64,000 bases of DNA, taken from Haloactinopolyspora alba. GTDB taxonomy: Bacteria; Actinomycetota; Actinomycetes; Jiangellales; Jiangellaceae. Under the pieces are notes generated by a model. That model was not told the origin of the DNA. It saw only the letters and a program-made list of their open reading frames with translations, and did no database searches. The stretch is from assembly GCF_003014555.1 (NCBI RefSeq), contig NZ_PYGE01000017.1:42328-106327 (forward strand), read 5' to 3'. A program made the translations under genes and the position numbers. Positions 31,459 to 40,544 of this stretch are shown in pieces. Every line of letters starts with the position of its first letter. The stretch's first letter is position 1.

Positions 31459-33729
31459 TCAGTCCTGCGGCTCGTAGTCATCGACGCCGTCGGTGTCGTC
31501 GCCGAGCTCGAAGGTGACGTGGTGGATCGTCCCGGTGAACGGGAACGGCGCCCGATAGCCGTCGGAGACCGGCGACAACGCGTCCCGGCCGACCTCCAGG
31601 CCGGCCCAGTCCATGAAGTGCCGATACGTCTCCGGGATGTCGACGTGACCGGAAGCCACGCCGTCGATCGCCAGCGAGCCGGTCCCCTTCAGCTCGCCGC
31701 TCTTGTCGAAACGGTAGGTCAGCTCGTGCTCGGTCGGCTGCTGCCCGTCCGTACCGGTGATCTCGGCCGTGACCCGGAAGATCCGGCCGTAGTAGTTGTA
31801 GTCGTGGACCAGCAAGCCGTTCTGCACGTACAGGACGTATCCACCGGAGACGCTGCCGCAGGAAACCAGCACACCCTCGTCGGGCGCGGAGAGCGAAACC
31901 CTCGCCGTCACCGTGTACGAGCGGTCCAGCACGAACGGCGCGACTCCGCTGGGCACCCGTGTCATGCCGGGGTAGTACGTGAACGTCGACCGCGAACGCG
32001 GCGAGTGACGTCGTGCTTGTGCCTCGGCGCGACGCTCGGCGAAGCGCCGGTCGTCCAGCGGGAGCACACCGTAGCGACGCGCCTCCTCCCACCAGGCCTC
32101 CACCAGCATCCGCAGGAGTTCGGGTTCCTGTTCGGCCAGGTCGTGGCATTCGGAGAAGTCCGCCGTCAGGTCGTACAGCTCCCAGACGTCGTCGGCGTAG
32201 TCCGACCCGGGCTCGTGGAAAGCAACGGCCTTCCAGCCGTTCTGCCAGATCGCCCGGGACCCGAACATCTCGAAGTACTGGGACTCCTTACGTGTCGGCC
32301 CGTCGGCGTCGAACGTGTACGCCATGCTCGTTCCGTGCAGCGGCATCTGTGGGACGCCACGGATCGTCTCCGGCGCTTCCGCTCCGAGTATCTCCAGCAG
32401 CGTCGGCGCGATGTCGACGACGTGGTGGAACTGGGTGCGGATGCCGCCTTGCTCGGAGATGCCGCGTGGCCAGCTGACGATCAGCGGGTCGCGGACGCCC
32501 CCGGCGTGGGTGTTCTGCTTGTACCGCTTCAACGGAGTGTTGCCGACCTGCGCCCAGCCGAGCGGGTAGTTGTTCTGTGCCCGTTCGGTGCCGATGTCGT
32601 CGAGGTGCGAGAGGTTGTACTCCAGCGGATCGACCTGGGAGTTCTCGTAGAAGCCGGTGTTCACCGAGCCGTTGATCTGACCCTCCTGGCTCGCACCGTT
32701 GTCGGAGAGCAGGACGAACACGGTGTCGTCGAGCTGGCCGAGACGTTCCAGGTGCTCGACCAGCCGCCCCAGCTCGTGGTCGGTGTGCTCGACGAACGCG
32801 GCGAAGGCTTCCTGCAGGCGTGCATAGACCCGCCGCTGGTCCTCGCTGAGCTCGTCCCAGGCCTGCACCCCCGGGTTACGCGGCGGAAGGTCGGTGTCCG
32901 CGGGGATCAGCCCCATCGCCTTCTGCCGCTCGAACCGCTCGGCCCTGACCTCGTCCCAGCCGCGGTCGTAGGCGCCGCGGTAGCGGTCCAGGTACTCCTG
33001 CGGAGCCTGGTGCGGCGAGTGGGCCGCTCCTGGAGCGAGGTACAGGAAGAACGGCTGCTCGGGAGCCACCGAGACCTGGTCGGTCGTGAACGAGATCGCG
33101 TGGTCGATCATGTCCTCGTTGAACGTGTACCCCTCTTCCGGTGACTTCGGAGGGTCCACCCGATGGTTGTCGTGGACCAGCTCCGGATGGAACTGGTCGG
33201 TCAACGCGTCCATGAAACCGTAGAAGCGGTCGAACCCGCGTCCCAGCGGCCACTGGTCGTAAGGGCCCGCCGCGGACGTCTGATCGGCCGGTGCCAGATG
33301 CCACTTGCCGACCGCCATCGTGTGGTGGCCCTGTGCCCGCAGCATCTCGGCCAGGGTGCCCGCCTCGTGGCACACGGCACCCCGCTTGCTGGGATATCCG
33401 CTGTCGGCGTTGGAGATGATCGACATTCCCACCGAGTGGTGGTTACGTCCGGTCAGCAGCGAGGCGCGGGTCGGCGAGCACAACGCCGTCGTGTGGAAGT
33501 TGTTGTAGCGCAGACCACGCGCGGCGAGAGCGTCGAGCGTCGGTGTGGCGATCTCACTCCCGTAGCAGCCGAGGCTGGAGAATCCGACGTCGTCGAACAA
33601 CACCAGCACCACGTTCGGTGTCCCCGGCGCCGGACCCGTCTCGGGCGGCCACCACGGCGTCGAGTCCTGGTAGGTCGTGCCGATCGTGCCCTGGAACCCG
33701 TCCGGGCTGTGATTGCCATCCGTGCTCAC
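31459..33729 (-). CDS. Arylsulfatase-type sulfatase
   Basis: The 756-residue enzyme has the sulfatase signature C-S-P-T-R at residues 84-88, followed by ASLLTGR; the Cys should be converted to formylglycine. Metal ligands are in VVLVLFDDVGFSSLGCYG and LLSDNGASQEGQ. The N-terminal part is catalytic and the last 150 residues form a beta-rich domain. GTG 33729 has GAGGAG before it; upstream codons are not used. No signal peptide is visible, so it is probably cytoplasmic and acts on imported sulfate esters. It ends the leftward operon with the importer genes. Confidence 0.93.
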   Translation of the reverse strand: MSTDGNHSPDGFQGTIGTTYQDSTPWWPPETGPAPGTPNVVLVLFDDVGFSSLGCYGSEIATPTLDALAARGLRYNNFHTTALCSPTRASLLTGRNHHSVGMSIISNADSGYPSKRGAVCHEAGTLAEMLRAQGHHTMAVGKWHLAPADQTSAAGPYDQWPLGRGFDRFYGFMDALTDQFHPELVHDNHRVDPPKSPEEGYTFNEDMIDHAISFTTDQVSVAPEQPFFLYLAPGAAHSPHQAPQEYLDRYRGAYDRGWDEVRAERFERQKAMGLIPADTDLPPRNPGVQAWDELSEDQRRVYARLQEAFAAFVEHTDHELGRLVEHLERLGQLDDTVFVLLSDNGASQEGQINGSVNTGFYENSQVDPLEYNLSHLDDIGTERAQNNYPLGWAQVGNTPLKRYKQNTHAGGVRDPLIVSWPRGISEQGGIRTQFHHVVDIAPTLLEILGAEAPETIRGVPQMPLHGTSMAYTFDADGPTRKESQYFEMFGSRAIWQNGWKAVAFHEPGSDYADDVWELYDLTADFSECHDLAEQEPELLRMLVEAWWEEARRYGVLPLDDRRFAERRAEAQARRHSPRSRSTFTYYPGMTRVPSGVAPFVLDRSYTVTARVSLSAPDEGVLVSCGSVSGGYVLYVQNGLLVHDYNYYGRIFRVTAEITGTDGQQPTEHELTYRFDKSGELKGTGSLAIDGVASGHVDIPETYRHFMDWAGLEVGRDALSPVSDGYRAPFPFTGTIHHVTFELGDDTDGVDDYEPQD

Positions 33730-33787
33730 GTTGCGCTCCTCGTCGTGATCTCGTTTCGGTGTACTAGGTGCGCGCCGCACCGGTACG

Positions 33788-34837
33788 TCACGGTCGGTTT
33801 CGTTGTCGGTACTCGGTGGCGGCTTCCAGCACCTCGCGACCCTGGGTGACCATTCCGGGCACGTCCGGGCTGGTCAGGTAGACACCCTGGTCGACGAAGA
33901 AGTCGGCGGTGCCTTGCATGGCGTCCTCGGTCGCACCGTTGTCGGCGGCCTGGACCGCTTCCTCCAGGGACAGCCACTCGCGCACGGACAGCGCATAAGC
34001 CGCCTGCTCACGCGAGCCCTCCACGCCCACTTCCTCATAGAAGTCCAAAAGGTGCTCGACGGCCTTGTCCGGGTTCTGGTTGATGTAGGACGCCGCCCGG
34101 TACGACGCGTCCACGAAGGCCGCCGCGGCCTCCGGCTGCTGCTCCCAGAAGCTCTTCGTCACGATCCACGGGTCGACGATCGCGGTGCCGGCCTCGGCAC
34201 CGTTGCAGACCTGCACGTACTCGTCGCTGCTCACCAGGGGCCAGTTCGGCGACGAGAAGCCGGTGCCCGCCACGACGCGGCCGGCCTGCATCGCCTGGAT
34301 CACCCCCGGCGGATCCAGCGGGACGACCTCCAGGTTCTCGTCGGAGACGCCGAGGGACTCCGCACAGGCGAACAGCATCTGCGAGCTGGTGCTGTTGGCG
34401 ACGGTCGCCACCGGTTCGGCGGCCAGGACCTCCGCAGGCGAGCTGCCCTCGAGCGCGTCCGCACTGATGAAGAGGATGAGGTTGGTGTCCTCACGCAGTT
34501 GGGTGCCGACGGAGATCAGTTCGAACTTGTCCCATCCGGTCAACGCCGGAGGTCCGCCGGTCCAGCCCGCCTGCCAGTCTCCGGCGGAGCCCGCAGCGAG
34601 CGCCGCGGGTCCGCTGGAGGCGTACTCGATGTCCACGTCCAGTCCGTTGTCCTCGTAATATCCCAGCTCGTCGGCGAGCCATTGAGCGAATCCGGTCTCG
34701 TTCGGCTGGCTCGTCAGGCTGATCTCGGTGATTCCGGCCTCCGTCGTCGTGGCTCCCGAGTCGGCCGCGCAGCCGGTCAGGCCGAGCGACACCGCCACGG
34801 CGCCACACATGAAGAACCTCGTTCGAGTGGCGTTCAC
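33788..34837 (-). CDS. Sulfonate/sulfate-ester ABC importer substrate-binding lipoprotein
   Basis: The 349-residue protein has a lipobox LTGC and a periplasmic-binding fold of the NMT1/SsuA-TauA type (GLDVDIEYASSGPAALAAGSAGDWQAGW). GTG 34837 has GGAGG five bases upstream. It captures the substrate for the permease pair encoded upstream. The specificity (sulfate ester, sulfonate or taurine) is inferred from the sulfatase neighbour. Confidence 0.88.
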   Translation of the reverse strand: MNATRTRFFMCGAVAVSLGLTGCAADSGATTTEAGITEISLTSQPNETGFAQWLADELGYYEDNGLDVDIEYASSGPAALAAGSAGDWQAGWTGGPPALTGWDKFELISVGTQLREDTNLILFISADALEGSSPAEVLAAEPVATVANSTSSQMLFACAESLGVSDENLEVVPLDPPGVIQAMQAGRVVAGTGFSSPNWPLVSSDEYVQVCNGAEAGTAIVDPWIVTKSFWEQQPEAAAAFVDASYRAASYINQNPDKAVEHLLDFYEEVGVEGSREQAAYALSVREWLSLEEAVQAADNGATEDAMQGTADFFVDQGVYLTSPDVPGMVTQGREVLEAATEYRQRNRP

Positions 34838-34867
34838 ACATACCTCCAGCACTCGCAGTGAGCGGGG

Positions 34868-35716
34868 CTACGACGCGACGATCTCTTCCTTCACCAACTT
34901 CCAGACGCGCTGGCGAAGCTGGGTGAACTCCGGATGGCCCATGGCGGTCTCGATGTCGCTGCTGCGCCACTCGGCATCGCCGGGCACGTCGATCACCGTC
35001 TTGATCGCGCCCGGACGTCGTGTCATGACGGCGACGCGGTCGGCGAGGTACACCGCTTCCTCGACGCTGTGCGTAATGAACAGGACGGTGAACCGGTGCA
35101 CCTGACGCAGCCGCACGAGCTCCTCCTGCAACAGCAGGCGGGTCTGGGCGTCCAGCGCACCGAAGGGCTCGTCCATCAGCAGGATCTCCGGTCGCAGCAC
35201 CAGCGACCGGGCGATCGCCACCCGCTGCTGCATCCCGCCGGAGAGCTCGTGCGGGTAGGAGTCGCGGAACTTCCCGAGCCCCATCAGGGTGAGCTGTTCC
35301 TCCAGCCGTTCCGCCTGCTCGGGCTTGGGCACGCGTGCCTGTTGCATCCCGAAACAGATGTTGTCGGCCACGGTCCGGGAAGGGAACAGCGCGAACCTCT
35401 GGAACACGACGCTGCGCTGCGGCCCCGGGCCGCCGGCCGGCTCGCCGTCCACCAGGATGCTGCCGGACGAGGCCTCGTCCAGGCCGGCGGCGACCATCAT
35501 CAGGGTCGACTTGCCGCACCCCGACGGCCCCACGATGGTGAGAAACTCGCCCTGCTCGAGCGCGAGGTCGCAGCTCGCCAGAGCGTCGACCTCACCCGCG
35601 CGAGTGACGAAATTCTTGGTGACACCCCGGATCTCGAGTTTGGGGTCGTGGCCGTTTCCGGTCGTCGGCGAACCTGTGACCGGTCCGCGAGTTCGGTTTG
35701 CGGTGCTGTGAGTCAC
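34868..35716 (-). CDS. ABC importer ATPase (SsuB/TauB type)
   Basis: The 282-residue ATPase has Walker [10 protein letters not shown], the signature [17 protein letters not shown], Walker [13 protein letters not shown] and the H-loop [16 protein letters not shown] 35716 has GGAGGAT upstream; the frame to 35743 is not used. It energises the two permeases and is in the middle of the operon. Confidence 0.92.
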   Translation of the reverse strand: MTHSTANRTRGPVTGSPTTGNGHDPKLEIRGVTKNFVTRAGEVDALASCDLALEQGEFLTIVGPSGCGKSTLMMVAAGLDEASSGSILVDGEPAGGPGPQRSVVFQRFALFPSRTVADNICFGMQQARVPKPEQAERLEEQLTLMGLGKFRDSYPHELSGGMQQRVAIARSLVLRPEILLMDEPFGALDAQTRLLLQEELVRLRQVHRFTVLFITHSVEEAVYLADRVAVMTRRPGAIKTVIDVPGDAEWRSSDIETAMGHPEFTQLRQRVWKLVKEEIVAS

Positions 35717-35730
35717 GTATCCTCCGGAAT

Positions 35731-36555
35731 TCAGGCGTGCCACCGTAGGGCGCGCGCGGACAACTTCTGCAGCGCGAGATCGAACAACATCCCCAGAACG
35801 CCTATGCAGACCATTCCGGCGACGATCACCTCGGTCTCGCCGTTGCTCTGTGCCTGAGAGATCACGAATCCGAGGCCTTCGCTACCGACGACCAGCTCGG
35901 CGCCGATGAGCGCCATCCAGCCGTTGCTGAGACCGATGCGCACACCGGCGAGCGCGGACGGGGTCGCGACCGGGAACACCACCCGCGCCAGCGTCGTGGC
36001 CGACGACGCGCCCAGCGCCCGTGCGGCCTTGTCCAGCAGCGGGTCGACCTGCGCGACGCCGAGCTGAGCGTTGATCACCATGGGTGGGAACGCCGCCACG
36101 AACACCACGGCCGACTGTGCCGTCAGGCCCGCGCCGAACCACAGCACGGCCAGTGGGATCCACGCGAACGGCGGAATGTAGCGCAGCAGCTCGAACACCG
36201 GCGTCACGGCGGCACGTACCGGCGGTATCCACGCCAGCAACGCGCCCGTCGGAACCCCGATCAGCACGGCGGCGAGCACACCAAGCCCCCAGCGCTGAAC
36301 CGACGAGGCGACGTGCCCGAACAGGGTGCTGCCGCTGAACGGGTCCACCGCGAGGGTGGCGATGGCTCGTGCGACGTCGAGCGGCGACGGCAGCGTCTCC
36401 GGGTCCAGGAGCCCGAACACCGAGGTGACCAGCAGCCACACGAGCAGGACGGAGCCGATCGACGCGATCGCGTGGTTACGGGCTCGGGTACGGACGTCGA
36501 GGGCGGGCCCTGCTTCACTCGCCCTGCGCGGAGCCTTCACATCTGTTGTGGCCAT
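35731..36555 (-). CDS. ABC importer permease 2
   Basis: The 274-residue permease of the SsuC/TauC type has about six helices and the EAA-like coupling motif ALGASSATTLARVVFPVATPSALAGVRIGL. ATG 36555 is nine bases from a GGAGG; GTG 36564, which overlaps the stop of permease 1, is an alternative. It pairs with the other permease as a heterodimer. Confidence 0.9.
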   Translation of the reverse strand: MATTDVKAPRRASEAGPALDVRTRARNHAIASIGSVLLVWLLVTSVFGLLDPETLPSPLDVARAIATLAVDPFSGSTLFGHVASSVQRWGLGVLAAVLIGVPTGALLAWIPPVRAAVTPVFELLRYIPPFAWIPLAVLWFGAGLTAQSAVVFVAAFPPMVINAQLGVAQVDPLLDKAARALGASSATTLARVVFPVATPSALAGVRIGLSNGWMALIGAELVVGSEGLGFVISQAQSNGETEVIVAGMVCIGVLGMLFDLALQKLSARALRWHA

Positions 36556-36560
36556 GCGGT

Positions 36561-37430
36561 TCACGCCTCCTTCGCCCACGGAGCGACGGCACGCCCGACG
36601 CCGCGCAGGATCGCGGAGAACAGTGCTCCGAGGACGCCGATGATCCCCATCGACACCAGCAGGATGTCCGAGCTCAATGTCTGCGACGCGTTCAACGCCA
36701 CGAACCCGAGCCCGGCCGACGCCGCGAGCAGTTCCGCGGCGATCAGCGTCGTCCACGCGTTGCCCAGGGCGATCCGTGCCCCAGCGACCAGGGTCGGGGT
36801 GGCGGTGTGGATGACGACCCGCCGCAGGATGCTGCCGTCGCCGGCACCCAGCGTGCGGGCGGCCCGGATGAGCAGCGGGTCGACCGACGACACGGCAGCC
36901 ATCGAGTTGATCGTCCACGGCACGACGGCGGACAGGAACACCACGAAGATGCGCGCCGGGTCACCGATGCCCAGCCACACGATCGCCAGGGGGATCCAGG
37001 CCAGCGGCGGCACCGGACGCAGCAGCTGGAACAGCGGGAACACCAGCCAGCGGACCCGATCGGACCACCCGATCAGAATCCCCAGTGGCAGCCCGACCAG
37101 ACCGCCGAGCAACCATCCGCCGGCCACGATGGTCATGCTGGCGGCGGTGTGCCCGACCAGGGTCTCGCCGAGGTACTCGGCGGTGAGGAACTGCCAGAAC
37201 GTCTCGGCGACCCGCAGCGGCGGTGGCAGCAGCAGCGGCGAGACCAACGCGGTCGCCGACAGCAGGTGCCAGACGGCAACGAGTGTCGCCGACGAGGCGA
37301 CGCCGATCACGAACGTGGCCCGCCCGGAGAGCCCACGCCTCCAGATGCTCGTCGTTCCGCGTTTTCGCGGCGGCCGGTACGGACGCTGGAGCGGCACTCG
37401 GCCGGTGGACGTGCTGGTCTCGGTAGTCAT
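36561..37430 (-). CDS. ABC importer permease 1
   Basis: The 289-residue permease has about six membrane helices after a Pro/Arg-rich start, and the coupling loop TLGAGDGSILRRVVIHTATPTLVAGARIAL. It is the first gene of a five-gene leftward operon: permease, permease, ATPase, binding protein, sulfatase. Most SsuABC systems have one permease gene, so the pair is notable. Confidence 0.9.
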   Translation of the reverse strand: MTTETSTSTGRVPLQRPYRPPRKRGTTSIWRRGLSGRATFVIGVASSATLVAVWHLLSATALVSPLLLPPPLRVAETFWQFLTAEYLGETLVGHTAASMTIVAGGWLLGGLVGLPLGILIGWSDRVRWLVFPLFQLLRPVPPLAWIPLAIVWLGIGDPARIFVVFLSAVVPWTINSMAAVSSVDPLLIRAARTLGAGDGSILRRVVIHTATPTLVAGARIALGNAWTTLIAAELLAASAGLGFVALNASQTLSSDILLVSMGIIGVLGALFSAILRGVGRAVAPWAKEA

Positions 37431-37461
37431 CGACGCGCTCCGATCGCTGGCGGCGGGGTGC

Positions 37462-37473
37462 TAGATCGATCTA
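37462..37473. promoter_or_regulatory. Palindrome upstream of the sulfatase operon
   Basis: TAGATCGATCTA is a perfect 12-bp palindrome 32 bases before the ATG of the first operon gene. It may be an operator for an unidentified regulator. Confidence 0.4.
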
Positions 37474-37517
37474 CCGGACCCTGTCAGCTACGTCACAGCG
37501 ATGTCAATACTCGTCGA

Positions 37518-37762
37518 TCACACTGCGCCGCGCGCGGCGGTCTCGATGCGGAGTGCCTGCAGGGTGTCGAGCTCGCGATCGATGTCGCGTCGCATGGCCT
37601 CGAGACGCTCAACTTGCTGGGCGAGCAACCGCTCCATCACGCCCGTGCGTTCCTCGGGTGGGGCCTCCAGGCACGGGAGCAGTTCGTTGATGGTGGCGCT
37701 GTACAGGCCGGCGGCGAACAGGTGCTGACACCGCTGGCATCCGCTAGCTCACCAATGCGCAC
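37518..37762 (-). pseudogene. Broken MerR-family regulator
   Basis: From GTG 37762 the protein reads VRIGELADASGVST, the start of a MerR helix-turn-helix, then the frame shifts and about 40 residues are missing. The rest, in the second frame, is AAGLYSATINELLPCLEAPPEERTG and the dimerisation helix MERLLAQQVERLEAMRRDIDREL, ending at 37518. A deletion has removed the recognition helix and wing. An intact-looking MerR-type operator (TTGACACCGGTGTGAA) lies at 37803-37818. Confidence 0.85.
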
Positions 37763-38146
37763 GAGACCTCCGAGGTTCGTCCGCCGGCACCCAGTCTTAC
37801 AGTTGACACCGGTGTGAAGTCCACGGTCGACGGGCTCCACCCGTCAGCGGCCGCTGGAACCGGAGGTTGACGATGCCTGCTCAAACGCTTGCCGGAGCCG
37901 CCCCCTCGAGACTGTCCGCTGGTCGTCACGGCAGCCAGGTGCTTCGCGTCCGAGGCGTGACATGTATGGCAACCGTTGCGCGCCGTGTCACCCGTCCACA
38001 TTCAGGCACCCGAGCCCTAGCGGCACCGCTTCCGCCCGGACCACCGACCGATCCGACGTCGAGATCGTCCACCACGCCAACGACCTTCGTTCCCGCAGCG
38101 TGACGCTCCCCCGGCACAGCTGCCAGGCTTCACCGTGCCCTCCTGG
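37763..38146. other. Gap with MerR-type operator and no clear gene
   Basis: This 384-base stretch follows the broken MerR gene. It holds an imperfect palindrome TTGACACCGGTGTGAA (37803-37818), the form of MerR binding sites in promoters. A short frame from 37873 (MPAQTLAGAAPSRLS) is not convincing. The target gene of the regulator may have decayed here. Confidence 0.45.
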
Positions 38147-39166
38147 TCACTCGTCGCGGTGGGTACCGCACGACTCGCGCACGACCAGCGAGGGCCCGAG
38201 CAACTGCCGGCTGCCGGGCCCTTTCGGGTCGTCGGTGCCCTTCAGCAAGACGTCGGCCACGTTCCTGCCGAGCTGTGTTCCGGACGCTGAAACACTGGTC
38301 AGCGGCGGTTCCCACAACGCGGCCTCGGCCACGTCGTCGAATCCGATGACCCGGATGCCGCCATGGCTGACGTCGTGCCCGGTCTTGCGCAACGCCCGCA
38401 TCAGACCGAACGCGGTCTGGTCGTGGTGACACAGCACGCCATCCGGGAACGGCTCCACGCTCAGCAGATGCTCCGCGAGCTCCTGCCCCGACAGTGCGGT
38501 CATCGGGCCGGGCACGTCCGCCACCAGGTGCGCCTCCTCTGACGACGCGACCGCCCGGCGGAGCCCGTCGAACCGGTCCTGGCGTGGCCCGAGGTTCGGC
38601 AGTCCGCCCAGGAAGGCCAGCCGGCGGCAACCGTGGTCGAGCAGGTGCTGACCGGCGATCTGCCCACCCCGGATGTTGTCGACGCCCACGAACGGCACGT
38701 CCGGAACACCGAGGTCACGCACGGCCAGCACACACGCCACCCCGGTCGCCTGCATGCGCTGCAGCGGAAGTTCCTCGGTGCCGTAGGCCGGCACCACGAC
38801 CACGCTGTCGACCTGCCGCTCGAGCAGCGCCTCCAGCAGCCGTGCCTGGCGCTGCGGCCGCTCGAACGTGTTGACCATCAGGGTCACCACGCCCGCCTCG
38901 GTGAGCACGCTCTCGAGGCCGTTGGTGAACTCGGCGTTGAACGGATTGGACAGGTCCGGCAGCAGCAGACCGACCGTCTGCGTCCGGTGGTGACGCAGTG
39001 AGGCCGCTCCGCGGTGATACACGTAGCCCAGCTCGCGCATCGACTCGAGGACCCGGTCGCGGGTCTGGTCGCTGATCCGGCCCGTCCCCCGCAGCACCAG
39101 GGACGCGGCCGCGCGCGACACACCCGCGTGCGCGGCCACGTCGGCGAGGGTGATCCGCTTCTCCAT
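38147..39166 (-). CDS. LacI-family transcriptional regulator
   Basis: The 339-residue regulator has the N-terminal HTH (ITLADVAAHAGVSRAAASLVLRGTGRISDQTRDRVLESMRELGYV) and the sugar-binding domain (VGLLLPDLSNPFNAEFTNGLE). ATG 39166 begins it; the long frame further upstream is only the antisense-free extension over xylA. It follows xylA on the same strand after 77 bases, so it probably regulates xylose or a related sugar pathway. Confidence 0.9.
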   Translation of the reverse strand: MEKRITLADVAAHAGVSRAAASLVLRGTGRISDQTRDRVLESMRELGYVYHRGAASLRHHRTQTVGLLLPDLSNPFNAEFTNGLESVLTEAGVVTLMVNTFERPQRQARLLEALLERQVDSVVVVPAYGTEELPLQRMQATGVACVLAVRDLGVPDVPFVGVDNIRGGQIAGQHLLDHGCRRLAFLGGLPNLGPRQDRFDGLRRAVASSEEAHLVADVPGPMTALSGQELAEHLLSVEPFPDGVLCHHDQTAFGLMRALRKTGHDVSHGGIRVIGFDDVAEAALWEPPLTSVSASGTQLGRNVADVLLKGTDDPKGPGSRQLLGPSLVVRESCGTHRDE

Positions 39167-39243
39167 GATGGCAACGATCCTCGCACGGCGCCGCCGCGCA
39201 CGTCGTCCGCCACCGACACCCCGCCGGTGGCGGCAGCTACGTC

Positions 39244-40431
39244 TCAGCGGGCGCCGAGCACGTGTTCCACGGCGAGTTGGTTCAGCCGGACGACGCCGTA
39301 GCCCTGGGCGCCGGCGGCGTCGGCGTCGAACGTCTCGAACGCCGATTCGTCGGCCAGCAGCTGCTTGTAGCCCTCGCCCTCGGCCAGGGTCGGCCGCGCC
39401 AGCTCGCGGACCTGTGTCGTGGCCATCGCCTCGGCAACCTCCGGATCGGCGCGGAACGCCGCGGCACGTTCCTTGAGCAGCAGGTACGTCCGCATGTTCG
39501 CGGCCGCGGAGTCCCACACCCCGTCGATGTCCTCGGTGCGCAGCGGCTTGTAGTCGAAGTGCCGCGGACCGTCGTACGCCGGACCGCCGCCGACGGGGCC
39601 GTTCTCCAGCAGATCGACCAGGAAGAACGCGTTGAGCAGGTCGCCGTGGCCGAACACCAGATCCTGGTCGTACTTGATGCCGCGCTGGCCGTTGAGGTCC
39701 AGGTGGAACAGCTTGCCCTGCCACATGGCCTGGGCGATGCCGTGCACGTAGTTCAGGCCGGCCATCTGCTCGTGGCCGACCTCCGGGTTCAGGCCGACCA
39801 TGTCGGCGTGCTCGAGCGTCGAGATGAACCCGAGCGCGTGTCCGACGGTCGGCAGCAGGATGTCTCCGCGCGGCTCGTTCGGCTTGGGCTCCAGCGCCAG
39901 CCGCAGGCCGTAGTCGTGGTCGACGATGTACTCGGCGATCAGGTCGACGGCCTCGCGGTAGCGCTCCAGAGCCGCCGCGACGTCCTTGGCGCCGTCGGAC
40001 TCCGAGCCCTCGCGGCCGCCCCACATGACGTAGGTCGAGGCGCCAAGCTGCGCGGCGAGGTCGACGTTGCGCAGCACCTTTCGCAGCGCGAACCGGCGCA
40101 CTCCGCGGTCGTTGCTGGTCAGACCGCCCTCTTTGAACGCCGGGTGGTGGAACAGGTTGGTGGTGGCCATCGGCACCACCAACCCGGTCTCGTCCAGCGC
40201 GGACGTGAACCGGGCGATCAGGCGATCTCGTTCGGCGGTGTCCGTTCCGAACGGGATCAGATCGTCGTCATGGAACGTCACTCCGTACGCGCCCAGCTCG
40301 GACAACCGGTGCACCGCCTCCACCGGGTCCAGAGCCGGCCGGGTGGCGTCACCGAACGGGTCCTGGGCCCGCCAGCCGACGGTCCACAGTCCGAACGAGA
40401 AGCGGTCAGCGCGAGTGGGTACGTTCGTCAT
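39244..40431 (-). CDS. xylA: Xylose isomerase
   Basis: The 395-residue enzyme isomerises D-xylose to D-xylulose (and glucose to fructose). Signatures are complete: [57 protein letters not shown] and [15 protein letters not shown], holding the metal-binding Glu, Asp and His residues. It is of the shorter actinobacterial class. No xylulokinase gene is in the window, so the rest of the pathway is elsewhere. Confidence 0.96.
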   Translation of the reverse strand: MTNVPTRADRFSFGLWTVGWRAQDPFGDATRPALDPVEAVHRLSELGAYGVTFHDDDLIPFGTDTAERDRLIARFTSALDETGLVVPMATTNLFHHPAFKEGGLTSNDRGVRRFALRKVLRNVDLAAQLGASTYVMWGGREGSESDGAKDVAAALERYREAVDLIAEYIVDHDYGLRLALEPKPNEPRGDILLPTVGHALGFISTLEHADMVGLNPEVGHEQMAGLNYVHGIAQAMWQGKLFHLDLNGQRGIKYDQDLVFGHGDLLNAFFLVDLLENGPVGGGPAYDGPRHFDYKPLRTEDIDGVWDSAAANMRTYLLLKERAAAFRADPEVAEAMATTQVRELARPTLAEGEGYKQLLADESAFETFDADAAGAQGYGVVRLNQLAVEHVLGAR

Positions 40432-40544
40432 ACGGGAGCCTCCGGGCCGCTCGGCGTCGTGTCTGTGTCGAAGCGTATCGATGGACAATGCTGCTACCGG
40501 GGCCGGGCACCCCACCACCCCGTGTCCATACCGGGAAACGTATA

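Noticed and set aside
38147..40024. LacI regulator extended to 625 residues
   Set aside because: The extra 286 residues are an alternative frame of xylA; the HTH starts right after ATG 39166.
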